A DNA stretch of 64,000 nt from Rhodovulum bhavnagarense. GTDB taxonomy: Bacteria; Pseudomonadota; Alphaproteobacteria; Rhodobacterales; Rhodobacteraceae. Made by a program: the position numbers and the translations under genes. Location: assembly GCF_004343505.1 (NCBI RefSeq), contig NZ_SLXU01000013.1, forward strand, positions 1-64,000. Reading direction: 5' to 3'. Shown here piece after piece: positions 1-11,573 of the stretch (its first letter is position 1; every line of letters starts with the position of its first letter). The notes beneath the pieces were generated by a model. It had not been told where the DNA came from. It saw nothing but the letters and a program-made list of their open reading frames with translations, and did not search any database.

Positions 1-631
1 GCGCATCAGCCCATGTGCCACGTTTTTTAACGGGGTCCAGCCCACCAATAAGCGATCGGCAACTGCCCTTCCGGTGCAACATAGCACAAGCTGTTGCTAC
101 CGCGCACAGGCGGGCTGCGGCCCGGAACGGTTTTTTAATACGTTTCTAACCCGCCTTTTCCTGCCTGCAACAGCCCGCCGAGATTCGATTTTGAAAAGCC
201 TCGGTCAAGGCCGAAGTTCTGTTGCGCCACCCAAGAGCGGCGGTCTAGGTTCCTTGGGCGATTCAGTTCGACTTGGGGGGACCACGCGCCAGAAAGCACA
301 TTTCGGCCATGCTGTTGACCAGCGGCGACAAGACGCCGGTCGGCGGTTTTGGGGAAATGGCCGGTATTGCTTTCGACATGCAGGGCGGTATGCCCGGCAG
401 GCGCCTCTTGGTCCGTGTTTCCGGTTCCGCACGCGAGTGTGGCAAAGCGAAAAACTTGCAAGCAGGGCACGCCGCTGGCGTCGCCGCTGGCGGTTGTCTC
501 GTCTTTGATGGGCCGGTTTGACGGACCGGACGGGGCCCCGTGTCGGATCGGCGTGCGCAGGCTTAACGCGACGGCAGGTGCTGTCATGGCAGGGCTGCGT
601 ATCACACGGGATGTAACGAGAGCGGGCGGAC
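1..631. other. Non-coding leader upstream of dnaA
   Basis: I find no convincing gene here. Open frames on both strands have arginine/alanine-rich translations typical of chance frames in high-GC DNA. A T-run at 131-136 follows GC-rich sequence and could be the terminator of a gene lying upstream, but the stem is weak. I looked for DnaA boxes (TTATCCACA and close variants) and saw none, so nothing marks this stretch as the replication origin. It presumably holds the dnaA promoter and a 5' leader. Confidence 0.6.
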
Positions 632-2002
632 ATGACCGAAGAGACCTGGGGCCTCATTTGCGACGATCTTCGAAAAACGATCGGCCAGAATAATTTCGTG
701 ACCTGGATCGCGCCGCTCAGGTTCTCTGCGGTCAATGACGGCGTCGCTAGGTTCGATGTGCCCACCAGCTTTGTCGGCGACTGGGTGAACCGCAATTTCT
801 CTGACAAGATTATCGACCAGATGTCGCGCAACGGCATCGAGGTCGACCGGCTGGAATTCTCGGTGGCGTCAGGCGGTTCTGCCCCGGCCGTCACTCATCG
901 TGCCGCCGAAACTTCCACGAACGGGCCGCGCCGCGCGCCCGAGGCTGTGGCCGGCGACGATCTGCCCGGTGCCCCGCTCGACTCGCGCTTTACCTTCGAC
1001 AGCTTTGTGACCGGCAAGCCCAACGAATTGGCCCATGCCGCCGCACGCCGTGTGGCAGAGGGGGGGACGGTTACTTTCAACCCGCTGTTTCTCTATGGTG
1101 GCGTAGGCCTGGGCAAGACACACCTGATGCACGCCATCGCCTGGGAATTGCGCGCGCGCGCGCCTGAAATGCGGGTCGTCTACTTGTCGGCCGAACAGTT
1201 CATGTACCGTTTCGTGCAGGCGCTGCGCGAAAGGGACATGATGGGATTCAAGGCGCTGTTCCGCTCGGTCGACGTGCTGATGGTGGACGATGTGCAGTTC
1301 ATTGCCGGCAAGGACAGCACGCAAGAAGAATTCTTTCACACCTTTAACGCGCTGGTCGACCAGAACAAGCAGATCATCCTGTCTGGTGACCGTGCACCGG
1401 GCGAGATCGAGAACCTCGAAGAGCGGATCAGGAGCCGCCTGCAATGCGGGCTGATCGTCGATTTGCACCCGACCGATTACGAACTGCGCCTGGGTATCCT
1501 GCAACAGAAGGTCGAACTGTACCGCCAGCAATATCCGGGTCTCGTCCTGTCCGACGGGGTGCTGGAATTCCTTGCCCATCGCATCGTCAACAACGTCCGT
1601 GTTCTCGAGGGTGCGCTGACCCGGCTGTTCGCCTTTGCCTCGCTCGTGGGCCGCGAAATCACGCTTGAGCTGACCCAGGACTGCCTGGCGGACATCCTGC
1701 GCGCGAGTGATCGAAAGGTCACGATCGAGGTGATCCAGCGCCGTGTGAGCGAGCATTTCAACATGCGCCTGTCCGACATGATCGGCCCCAAGCGTCACCG
1801 CACGATCGCCCGGCCACGCCAGATCGCGATGTACCTGTCCAAGCAACTGACCTCGCGATCGCTGCCCGAGATCGGGCGCCATTTCGGCGGGCGTGACCAC
1901 ACCACGGTGATCCACGCCGTCAAGCGCATCGAGGAATTGCGTGCCGCCGATCCGCAGATCGCCGAGGATCTGGAACTGCTGCGCCGTATGCTGGAGGCCT
2001 GA
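632..2002 (+). CDS. dnaA: Chromosomal replication initiator protein DnaA
   Basis: DnaA is the AAA+ ATPase that binds DnaA boxes, melts oriC and loads the helicase. The 456-residue protein shows the full layout. An N-terminal interaction domain covers about 1-75, followed by a variable linker to about 117. The ATPase domain has Walker A GGVGLGKT at 156-163 and Walker B VLMVDD at 215-220. The C-terminal DNA-binding helix-turn-helix carries the family signature GRDHTTVIHA at 420-429. The ATG at 632 is chosen because it gives the usual N-terminus. dnaN, recF and gyrB follow on the same strand, the classical order. A hairpin with a short T-run sits just downstream, so transcription may partly end before dnaN. 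Confidence 0.98.
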   Translation: MTEETWGLICDDLRKTIGQNNFVTWIAPLRFSAVNDGVARFDVPTSFVGDWVNRNFSDKIIDQMSRNGIEVDRLEFSVASGGSAPAVTHRAAETSTNGPRRAPEAVAGDDLPGAPLDSRFTFDSFVTGKPNELAHAAARRVAEGGTVTFNPLFLYGGVGLGKTHLMHAIAWELRARAPEMRVVYLSAEQFMYRFVQALRERDMMGFKALFRSVDVLMVDDVQFIAGKDSTQEEFFHTFNALVDQNKQIILSGDRAPGEIENLEERIRSRLQCGLIVDLHPTDYELRLGILQQKVELYRQQYPGLVLSDGVLEFLAHRIVNNVRVLEGALTRLFAFASLVGREITLELTQDCLADILRASDRKVTIEVIQRRVSEHFNMRLSDMIGPKRHRTIARPRQIAMYLSKQLTSRSLPEIGRHFGGRDHTTVIHAVKRIEELRAADPQIAEDLELLRRMLEA

Positions 2003-2065
2003 GATCACCCGCTGCGGCCTTGACGCCCCTTTCAAAGTCCCGGACAGTTCAGAAAACGCTTGAGC

Positions 2066-2097
2066 CGGGAGGCGAAGCCGCTACGGTTCGCCTCCCG
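2066..2097 (+). terminator. Hairpin terminator or attenuator between dnaA and dnaN
   Basis: Perfect 11-bp arms at 2066-2076 and 2087-2097 (CGGGAGGCGAA / TTCGCCTCCCG) enclose a 10-base loop and are followed directly by TTT. The hairpin lies 64 bases after the dnaA stop and 22 bases before the dnaN start. The T-run is short, so termination may be partial and dnaN could be read through or have its own promoter. Confidence 0.7.
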
Positions 2098-2118
2098 TTT
2101 GCCATGAGGAGCGAGGGC

Positions 2119-3237
2119 ATGAAGATCAGCATCGAACGCGGCACCCTCTTGCGGGCTGTCGGTCAGGCGCAATCCGTGGTGGAACGACGCAACACCATAC
2201 CGATCCTTGCCAATGTCCTGATCGAGGCCGAGGGCGATTGTGTCAGTTTCCGCGCGACAGACCTGGATATCGAGGTGGTCGACAAGGTGCCCGCGCAGGT
2301 CGAGAGGGCCGGCGCGACCACGGTGCCCGCGGTCACCCTGCATGAAATCGTGCGAAAACTGCCGGACGGGGCACTGGTGCAACTGACCGATGACAGCGCG
2401 TCCGGGCGGTTGACGGTGCAGGCCGGGCGGTCGCATTTCACGCTGGCCACCCTGCCCAGGGAGGATTTCCCGGTGATGGCCTCGTCGGAATATTCCTCGA
2501 ATTTCTCTGCCCCAGCGCCTGTTTTGCGCCGCCTGTTCGACAAGTCTAAATTCGCGATCTCGACCGAGGAGACACGGTATTACCTGAATGGCGTCTACAT
2601 GCACGTCGCGCAGGGCGAGAATGGCCAGGCTCTGCGCTGTGTGGCGACCGACGGTCACCGGCTGGCCCGGATCGATGCAGCCCTGCCGGAAGGCGCCGAA
2701 ACCATGCCCGGCGTGATCGTGCCGCGCAAGACCGTGGGCGAGCTGCGCAAGCTGCTGGATGATGACGAGGCGCAGATCGCGGTATCGGTGTCGGAAACCA
2801 AGGTGCGCTTTGCCACGCCGGAAATCACCCTGACCTCCAAGGTGATCGACGGCACCTTCCCGGACTATACGCGGGTGATCCCGATGGGAAATACCCGGCG
2901 CCTGGAAGTGGACGCCGCAGAATTTGCCCGCGCCGTCGACCGTGTGGCAACCGTCAGTTCCGAACGTTCGCGCGCGGTCAAGCTGGCGCTGGACGAGGAC
3001 CGGCTGACGCTGTCGGTCAATTCCCCCGATAGCGGGGCGGCCGAGGAAGAGCTGGCCGTGGCCTATGGTGACGATCGGCTGGAAATTGGGTTCAACGCGA
3101 AATACCTGCTGGAAATCGCAGGACAGGTGGACCGCGAGAACGCGGTGTTCCTGTTCAACTCGGCCGGCGACCCGACCCTGATGCGCGAGGGCGATGACAG
3201 TTCGGCGGTCTATGTCGTGATGCCGATGCGCGTGTGA
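2119..3237 (+). CDS. dnaN: DNA polymerase III beta subunit (sliding clamp)
   Basis: This is the ring-shaped clamp that tethers polymerase III and other DNA enzymes to the template. The protein of 372 residues has the normal length and the expected three repeated clamp folds. It starts MKISIERGTLL and has the conserved NTIPILANVLI near residue 23 and the C-terminal VYVVMPMRV, the end that closes the family fold. An in-frame start 99 bases upstream at 2020 is open but would run across the terminator hairpin. The ATG at 2119, preceded by the purine-rich GAGGAGCGAGG, matches the family start. Its neighbours are dnaA upstream and recF downstream. Confidence 0.97.
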   Translation: MKISIERGTLLRAVGQAQSVVERRNTIPILANVLIEAEGDCVSFRATDLDIEVVDKVPAQVERAGATTVPAVTLHEIVRKLPDGALVQLTDDSASGRLTVQAGRSHFTLATLPREDFPVMASSEYSSNFSAPAPVLRRLFDKSKFAISTEETRYYLNGVYMHVAQGENGQALRCVATDGHRLARIDAALPEGAETMPGVIVPRKTVGELRKLLDDDEAQIAVSVSETKVRFATPEITLTSKVIDGTFPDYTRVIPMGNTRRLEVDAAEFARAVDRVATVSSERSRAVKLALDEDRLTLSVNSPDSGAAEEELAVAYGDDRLEIGFNAKYLLEIAGQVDRENAVFLFNSAGDPTLMREGDDSSAVYVVMPMRV

Positions 3238-3255
3238 TCCGGGCATCGGCCAGGA

Positions 3256-3272
3256 ACCCGGCTGTGCCGGGT
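3256..3272 (+). terminator. Short GC hairpin after dnaN
   Basis: A perfect 7-bp stem (ACCCGGC, loop TGT, GCCGGGT) lies 18 bases after the dnaN stop. It is followed by GC-rich sequence and then the TATTTT of the 22-base repeat at 3284. It could be a weak terminator or a 3'-end stabiliser between dnaN and recF. The T-run is not directly attached to the stem, so this is tentative. Confidence 0.4.
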
Positions 3273-3283
3273 GCCTCCGGCGG

Positions 3284-3305
3284 GGGTATTTTCACCAAGA
3301 AGAAG
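3284..3305 (+). repeat. Copy A of a dispersed 22-base 3'-end repeat
   Basis: The unit reads GGGTATTTT, two variable bases (here CA), then CCAAGAAGAAG. Copies with the same 20 fixed bases occur at 26496-26517 (minus), 38584-38605 (plus) and 52928-52949 (minus). This copy lies 46 bases after the dnaN stop. Its purine tract runs into the ribosome-binding region of recF, whose GTG start is 8 bases after the unit. Confidence 0.8.
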
Positions 3306-3313
3306 GGCAGGGC

Positions 3314-4432
3314 GTGGCAGAACTGGCCCTGACAGAGCTGTCTTTGTCGCAATTCCGGTCGCACCCGCGGACGAAGCTGGTGCTGGATGGTCGACCGGTG
3401 GCGATTTTCGGTCCGAACGGGGCGGGCAAGACCAACCTGTTGGAGGCGGTGTCGCTGTTTTCGCCGGGCCGCGGGTTGCGCCGGGCCGCAGCCGAGGAGA
3501 TGGCGCGCGCCCCCGGCGGGCTGGGCTGGAAGGTGGCGGGTGTGCTGCGCTCGCTCCACCAGGTGCACGAGGTTGAGACCTGGGCTGAGCCGGGCGGCAC
3601 GCGGCAGGTGCGCATCGACGGCAAGACCGCGGCGCAGGTAGCGCTGGGCCGGATTGCGCGAGTGCTGTGGCTGGTGCCCGCGATGGACCGGCTGTGGATC
3701 GAGGGGGCCGAGGGGCGACGGCGTTTCCTGGACCGGGTGACGCTGAGTTTCGAGCCGGGCCATGCCGAGGTGGTTCTGGCCTATGAAAAAGCCATGCGCG
3801 AGCGCAACCGCCTGTTGAAGGACGCGGTGCGCGATGCCCGTTGGTACGATGCGCTGGAATGGCGAATGGCCGCGGCGGGCGCGGTAATCGGGGAGAACCG
3901 GCGCGCGGCCCTGGCCCGTCTTGCCGCGGCGCAGGTGGGGGCCGAGACGGCCTTTCCACGCGCGAACCTGAGCCTGACTGGGCCCGACGGGAGCGATCCG
4001 GGGGAGCAGGAGGACCTGGTCGGGATTCTGGCGGCGGGCCGCGCGCGCGACATGGCTGCGGGCAGGACGCTGGCCGGGCCGCACCGGGTGGATCTGGACG
4101 CGGTCTTTGCGGCCAAGGGGGTGCCCGCGCGCCTGTGTTCGACTGGCGAGCAAAAGGCGCTGTTGATCGCGTTGATCCTGGCAAACGCCCGTGCCTTGGC
4201 ACAGGATTTCGGGGCGCCGCCGCTGTTGTTGTTGGACGAGGTCGCGGCGCATCTGGATGCAGGCCGACGCGCCGCGCTTTATGACGAGATCTGTGCATTG
4301 GGGGCGCAGGCCTGGATGACCGGCACCGGGCGGGATCTGTTTTCGGGCCTTGGCGAGCGGGTGCAGCATGTCGAGGTCGTCGAGGAGGCGGGTGGATCGG
4401 TCTTGCGGCCGCTGGGGGCGTTTTCCGGTTGA
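3314..4432 (+). CDS. recF: DNA replication and repair protein RecF
   Basis: RecF is an SMC-like ATPase that, with RecO and RecR, loads RecA at gapped DNA. The 372-residue protein has Walker A GPNGAGKT at 33-40. It also has the ABC-type signature STGEQKALLIALIL and a Walker B LLLLDEVAAHLD in the C-terminal third. The start is a GTG at 3314 preceded by AGAAGGGCAGG. The purine-rich tail of repeat copy A supplies part of this ribosome-binding site. The partner gene recO is at 38617 in the same window. The gene sits in the standard dnaN-recF-gyrB order. Confidence 0.96.
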   Translation: MAELALTELSLSQFRSHPRTKLVLDGRPVAIFGPNGAGKTNLLEAVSLFSPGRGLRRAAAEEMARAPGGLGWKVAGVLRSLHQVHEVETWAEPGGTRQVRIDGKTAAQVALGRIARVLWLVPAMDRLWIEGAEGRRRFLDRVTLSFEPGHAEVVLAYEKAMRERNRLLKDAVRDARWYDALEWRMAAAGAVIGENRRAALARLAAAQVGAETAFPRANLSLTGPDGSDPGEQEDLVGILAAGRARDMAAGRTLAGPHRVDLDAVFAAKGVPARLCSTGEQKALLIALILANARALAQDFGAPPLLLLDEVAAHLDAGRRAALYDEICALGAQAWMTGTGRDLFSGLGERVQHVEVVEEAGGSVLRPLGAFSG

Positions 4433-6931
<2,499 letters not shown>

Positions 6932-7039
6932 GGAGGGAGCGTATCGCATCGGTGGCGGTGAAGCGCGGGCCTCGCGTTGTTGCGGGTCGCATGCGGGGCC
7001 ACTATCCTTGCGAGCGTTTTGTCAGGCAAAGGCAGGATG

Positions 7040-7471
7040 ATGAGTATCAAGACCATCGGCGCGATCTTGGCCGGGCGGCCGCTGAACCAAGTCGGCCCAG
7101 GGGCCTCTTTGCAAGAGGCCGCGACCATCATGGCCGGGCAGGGTGTCGGCGCGCTTGCCGTGCTTGACGGTGACCGCCTGGTTGGCATCGTGTCAGAGCG
7201 CGATATCGTATTTCGCGCCGTCGCGCGTGGCCTACCGATGGATGGCACGACGGTGGCACAGGTCATGACGTGCGATCCTGTCACGGTCGAGATCGACCAT
7301 CCGATTTCCGACGCGCTTGCCGTCCGGCTTGGCGATGCATTCCGGCATCTTCCGGTCACCGATAACGGGCGCGTGGTGGGCCTTTTGTCCTACCGCGATA
7401 TCCCGGCCGAATACCTGATGCTTTTCGAACGCTTCCGCGAAATGTCGACGGCGCGTGCGGACGAGGCCTGA
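7040..7471 (+). CDS. Two-CBS-domain protein
   Basis: A small protein of about 143 residues made almost wholly of a tandem CBS pair (Bateman module). The first CBS covers roughly 8-62 (GASLQEAATIMAGQGVGALA, then RLVGIVSERDIVFRAVARG). The second covers roughly 70-125 (MTCDPVTVEIDHPISDALAV, RVVGLLSYRDIPAEYL). Such modules bind adenosyl ligands such as AMP, ATP, NAD or SAM and usually regulate a partner. No partner domain is attached and the target is unknown. Two adjacent ATGs (7037, 7040) follow AAAGGCAGG, and I prefer the second. A TTG further upstream at 6977 is less likely. It lies convergent with the histidine kinase gene at 7511. Confidence 0.88.
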   Translation: MSIKTIGAILAGRPLNQVGPGASLQEAATIMAGQGVGALAVLDGDRLVGIVSERDIVFRAVARGLPMDGTTVAQVMTCDPVTVEIDHPISDALAVRLGDAFRHLPVTDNGRVVGLLSYRDIPAEYLMLFERFREMSTARADEA

Positions 7472-7510
7472 TTTATCGCCGGAACGCAGCAATCACCGGG
7501 ACCAGCGCGC

Positions 7511-10291
7511 TCAGCGCTCCGTCTCGCAAGTCTCGGGGCAGGCGCGCAGCGCCGCCAGCGCGCCGGCCAGCGCACCCAGGTTGATGGGTTTCGCAAACAG
7601 CCCGCGCACACGGTCGCCCTCTATGCGCGGATCGGTCAGGCGCCGGGCCAATGCCGTCATCACGAAAACCGGGATATCGGGCGTATCACGGCCAAGCGCC
7701 TCTACCAGGTCACCGCCATTCATGCCCGGCATATCGTAATCGGTGATGATGGCAGTCCAGGCGCGCGGTTCTTGCAGGGCGATCTCGCAGGCGATGTCGG
7801 GCATGTCGCAAAACGCGACCTCTGCGCCTTGTCGTTCGAGAAAGGCCTGCAAAACCTCGCCGACATGGTGATCGTCGTCGACGATAAGGAATGTCATTCC
7901 GGAAAGGTCCCATTCGACCTGTTGCCCCTCGTCCTGCGGGCTGGGGCCGGTGGCGGTCTGAACCGGCCAGTAAACCGAAAAGACCGACCCCCGCCCCGGT
8001 GCAGAGGAGACGTCGACCGCACCGCCGGCCCCGCGGACCAGCAGCGCGACCATGGTCAGGCCCAATCCGGTGCCACGCGCACCCTTGGTCGAGAAATGCG
8101 GATCGAAGATGCGCGCGCAGGTTTCTTCGTCCATGCCGGAGCCGGTGTCGCGGACCGAGATGCAGGCATAGCGAATGCCCGCCGACAGGGTGCCGACCCG
8201 CAATGCGCGTGCGCGGGTGGGATCGATCGTGCTGACGGTCAGGGCAATGCGTCCTCCCCCTTTGGGCATCGCGTCGCGCGCATTCAGGATGAGGTTCACA
8301 CAGATCTGGTTCAGCGTGCCGGCATCGCCGCGCAGCAACATCATCTCGTCGCCGATATCGACATCCAGCCCGACCGCGGGGGGCAGGCTGGACTGTGTCA
8401 TCGCCGCGACATCGCCCAAGGCCATGCGCAACTCGAAAACGCCGCCCTCGCGTGGTTCGGCGCCGAGGTCCAGCAGGCGATTGACCAGCCGACCGGCCCG
8501 CTGTCCGGCCCGGATGATCCGCTCTGCATGGTCGCGGGCGTCCTGCCCGGCGTGGTTATCGCCGGTAATCAGCGTGGCCGAGCCCTGGATCGCCGATAGC
8601 AGGTTGTTGAAGTCATGCGCCACCCCCGCCGCGAGCTGTGTCAGCGCCTCTTGGCGCTGCGCGCGTAACAGCGCGCGCTGCAACTCTTCCTGGCGGCGCT
8701 CTTCGGCGAGGCGTTCGGTGATGTCGCGGATGATCAGAACCGCGCCCTCGTCCTCGCGCGGGGAATAGGTGATCTCGTGGGTCTGTGCGGCGGTGTCGGG
8801 CCCCAGCCGTTCCAGCCGGTAGGCGCCGGCAAAGCTCTCGTCGCGGATGCCATAGCTTTTGCGCCAGTCGCGCCCAAGGGCCATGTCGGGATGATCAAAG
8901 CCCAAAAGCCGCGCCGCGGCCTGGTTCAGGTAGAGGATGCGGTGAACATCATTGAGGATCACGATGCCGTCAAAGGCCGCGTCGACGGCGGCGGCGCGCT
9001 GGCGCAACAGCGCCTCGATGGTCTTGAGCCGCGAAATGTTGGTCGCCGTGACCACCAGCGCGCCGTCGGCGTCGAGCCGCGCGCGCAACAGATAGCTCTT
9101 GCCATTGGAAAGCGTGATTTCCTGGCCATGGTTGGCAACGGCAAGCGCGCCCAGTTCGGCGCAGTCTGGCAAGCTGTCAAAGCCGGGTCGCGGCGGCGTC
9201 TGAACAAGGTGACTGTCGCGGTTTTCGCCAAAGCTGGTGCCTACCGCCCAGTTCGGCCCCGGCGCCGGGAAAGCCTGTTGCAGGGCCTCGTTGGACAGCA
9301 CCACCACCCCGTCGCGGTCAAGCATCAGGAACCCGCCCTGGGTCACTGCCAGCGCCTGCGTCATACGCTGGCGGATGCGGTCGCGCTCGATCTCGGCGGT
9401 GATGCGCCGGGTCACGTCATTCTGCGTTGCGACCAGGTGCCGGACTTGGCCATCGGGGCCATGCACCGGGTATAGCGTCAACTCGTTCCAGAACAATTCG
9501 CCGGACTTGCGAGCGTTATGCAGCAGGAATTTTCCTTCCTTGCGCTGCTCGACCGCCTCACGCAGCCGCTGCCGCTCGGTGGTGCCGGGCGGCTCTGCCG
9601 ACAGGAAATTGCAGTTCCTGCCGACCAGTTCTTCGGCGTCATAGCCCGTGATCCGTTCGAAACCGGGATTGACGTAGATCAGCGGGGCATCCTCTTTCGT
9701 GGTGTCGGCAATGGCAAAACCAGCGGGCGACCCCTCGATCACCGCGGCCAGCAGGGCGTTTTCCTCGGCCAGGCGTTCGGTCGCCAACGCCCGGGCGAAC
9801 AGGCCGGAATGGCGCTCGACCATGCGCACATGCTGGCGCGAAAACGCGCAGGCCGCCGGATGAAGGCAGATCACCGCCCGTTTCGGCCCTGTTTCCAGAT
9901 CGGGCAGCGGCACCGACAGCACGCTGAGGTGATCGCGGCAGAACACCCTGTGGCCCGGCGCGTCAAGCGCGCGCATGTCTGCGATGTTGCGCGGGCGCGA
10001 GAACGGGTCAAAGGGCGGCTGCCATTCCAGCCCGTGTCGCGCGGGGTCAGTGCCGCGAATGATCCGGGCGGTCCCGGCCCCGCAATCCTCGACCAGCACC
10101 GCCCTTTCCGCACCGGTCGCGCGGGCCAGCGCCTCGAACAGGGCCGCGATCGACAGGCCGGGCGTTGGCGCGCTGGCATAGGCCTCGACCGCGGCCAGCA
10201 GGCCGACCGTTTCCTCATGTGCACGCCGTTCCCGATCCCGTAGGATCTGGAGTTCCAGAAGTGCTTCGCGAAGGCGTTCGTTTTCCAGCAT
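7511..10291 (-). CDS. Soluble hybrid histidine kinase with a LOV photosensor domain
   Basis: A 926-residue sensor kinase with no membrane segment. The order of parts is an N-terminal coil (1-40), a GAF-like domain (about 46-170), a LOV-type PAS (about 180-295), two further PAS domains (about 305-420 and 430-530), HisKA with His559 in AAGVAHDFNNLL, HATPase (Asn666/Asn670, DTGSGM at 715-720) and a receiver domain (about 800-915) with phospho-acceptor Asp851 in DYDMPGMNG. In the LOV domain, GRNCNFL places Cys227 where the flavin-adduct cysteine lies. Asn259, Asn269 and Gln290 match the FMN-contacting positions, so blue-light sensing is likely (inference). It starts 16 bases after the stop of the FIST gene, so the two are probably co-transcribed. 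The output partner is unknown because no stand-alone response regulator or Hpt lies nearby. Confidence 0.9.
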   Translation of the reverse strand: MLENERLREALLELQILRDRERRAHEETVGLLAAVEAYASAPTPGLSIAALFEALARATGAERAVLVEDCGAGTARIIRGTDPARHGLEWQPPFDPFSRPRNIADMRALDAPGHRVFCRDHLSVLSVPLPDLETGPKRAVICLHPAACAFSRQHVRMVERHSGLFARALATERLAEENALLAAVIEGSPAGFAIADTTKEDAPLIYVNPGFERITGYDAEELVGRNCNFLSAEPPGTTERQRLREAVEQRKEGKFLLHNARKSGELFWNELTLYPVHGPDGQVRHLVATQNDVTRRITAEIERDRIRQRMTQALAVTQGGFLMLDRDGVVVLSNEALQQAFPAPGPNWAVGTSFGENRDSHLVQTPPRPGFDSLPDCAELGALAVANHGQEITLSNGKSYLLRARLDADGALVVTATNISRLKTIEALLRQRAAAVDAAFDGIVILNDVHRILYLNQAAARLLGFDHPDMALGRDWRKSYGIRDESFAGAYRLERLGPDTAAQTHEITYSPREDEGAVLIIRDITERLAEERRQEELQRALLRAQRQEALTQLAAGVAHDFNNLLSAIQGSATLITGDNHAGQDARDHAERIIRAGQRAGRLVNRLLDLGAEPREGGVFELRMALGDVAAMTQSSLPPAVGLDVDIGDEMMLLRGDAGTLNQICVNLILNARDAMPKGGGRIALTVSTIDPTRARALRVGTLSAGIRYACISVRDTGSGMDEETCARIFDPHFSTKGARGTGLGLTMVALLVRGAGGAVDVSSAPGRGSVFSVYWPVQTATGPSPQDEGQQVEWDLSGMTFLIVDDDHHVGEVLQAFLERQGAEVAFCDMPDIACEIALQEPRAWTAIITDYDMPGMNGGDLVEALGRDTPDIPVFVMTALARRLTDPRIEGDRVRGLFAKPINLGALAGALAALRACPETCETER

Positions 10292-10307
10292 GCGGGTGAT
10301 CCCGCCC

Positions 10308-11474
10308 TTACTTTGTAAACAGGATACAGGATACCATCAGGTTACCGTGACGATTTCCGGTGTTCAGGATCGGGCCTTGTTCCCCGAATGTGAAGACCAC
10401 GGAAAAGGCCACGCCCGGCAGGGCCTCGCGAACACCGGCGACGAGGTCATCGAGCCGGTCGCGCACGCCCAGCATGCAGCCACCGCAAAACACGATCATC
10501 GCCCCGGCGATGTCATCGGGCATCAGCCTGCCGGTTTCCAGCGCCAACCGCGCAACCCGGCCCGCGCGTTCGGTCAGGGCGCTGGCCGATCCGGTCATCA
10601 GCGTCAGGCGTTCGCCCTCTTCGATCCCGGCGAAAAGATGCAGCCCGCCCGCATCGTCGGCGGCGCTGGGATGGGCCAGCAGGAAATAGGGCACATCGGC
10701 AATCCGGTGGGTTTCGCGCCCCAGTGGCCAAAAGGTGGCCTCTGACAGGATCGAACAGGTCTGCCCCGGCGCGGCCTCGGTCAAAACCGCGCCGCCGGTC
10801 CATTCGGCATAGACCTCGGCGGCGGGGCGGCCGTCGATCTCGGCGATGCGGCGGCCGGTGACGCGGGTGACCACGCCGCTGTGTTCGGTCGGGGCATAGC
10901 CGTTCTGGTAGGCAAGCGAAATCTCGCCGGACGGGTAGAGAACCCCGATCGCCACGGCGCGGACCGAGGTCACACGATCCGCAAAGACCGACCATGCGCC
11001 GGCCACGCTGTTATCGGCGGCGCTGCCTCCGACGATGGGCGTGTCGGTGCCCACCACGTTTTCGATACCCTTCAGGATGCTTTCTTCCTGGCCGGGGGTG
11101 CCGTAGACCCAGACCATGTGCGGCCTCTCCCCGACGCGGTCGGCATTCGCGATGGCGGCCAATGTCGCGGCCTGTGCGGCGGCGGCCGGGTCGTCGCCAA
11201 GCTCGACGATGGCCGTTCCATAGGCGCCCTCGGCATCGGCGATTCCGAACAGAAATCCGGCCGCCGCACCGTTATGCGTCATCGTGCCGCAACACGAGGT
11301 TCCACCCATGACCCTGGTTCCGCGGTCGCAGGCCGCGTCCAGCAGGGGGGCGGGGTCCAGTCCTTCGTCCAGGTGGATGGTACAGAATTGCAGCGCGGTT
11401 GCCAGCGCGCGCAGATCCATTGCGATTTCCGAAATCTGATCTTGTGTATCGAATTCGCGAACGATGATTTTCAT
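10308..11474 (-). CDS. FIST-domain sensory protein (NosP-like candidate)
   Basis: A 388-residue protein with FIST_N (about 30-210; GGTSCCGTM, PIVGGSAADN) and FIST_C (about 215-375; ending FTFGEQGPI and a GN-rich tail). FIST proteins are ligand-sensing modules. The NosP branch binds haem and senses nitric oxide, and is usually encoded next to a histidine kinase that it controls. Here the gene directly precedes a hybrid kinase, as expected for a NosP/kinase pair, but I cannot assign the haem-ligand histidine by eye, so the NosP role is inference. The start is the ATG at 11474 (MKIIVREFDT) with AAGGGA upstream. The frame is open 39 bases further. A globin gene lies 99 bases upstream on the same strand. 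Confidence 0.85.
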   Translation of the reverse strand: MKIIVREFDTQDQISEIAMDLRALATALQFCTIHLDEGLDPAPLLDAACDRGTRVMGGTSCCGTMTHNGAAAGFLFGIADAEGAYGTAIVELGDDPAAAAQAATLAAIANADRVGERPHMVWVYGTPGQEESILKGIENVVGTDTPIVGGSAADNSVAGAWSVFADRVTSVRAVAIGVLYPSGEISLAYQNGYAPTEHSGVVTRVTGRRIAEIDGRPAAEVYAEWTGGAVLTEAAPGQTCSILSEATFWPLGRETHRIADVPYFLLAHPSAADDAGGLHLFAGIEEGERLTLMTGSASALTERAGRVARLALETGRLMPDDIAGAMIVFCGGCMLGVRDRLDDLVAGVREALPGVAFSVVFTFGEQGPILNTGNRHGNLMVSCILFTK

Positions 11475-11573
11475 TTGTTCCCTTGCCGCCCAAATGCGGC
11501 TTCGCTCTGCCAAATGGCACTAAGGTCACCCATCATGCAAAGCCCATGCCGTTGTCGTGCGGCTGATACCTGG

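Noticed and set aside
1-631. Replication origin next to dnaA
   Set aside because: I found no cluster of DnaA boxes or AT-rich unwinding region in this stretch. In many alphaproteobacteria the origin lies elsewhere, so dnaA alone is not evidence.
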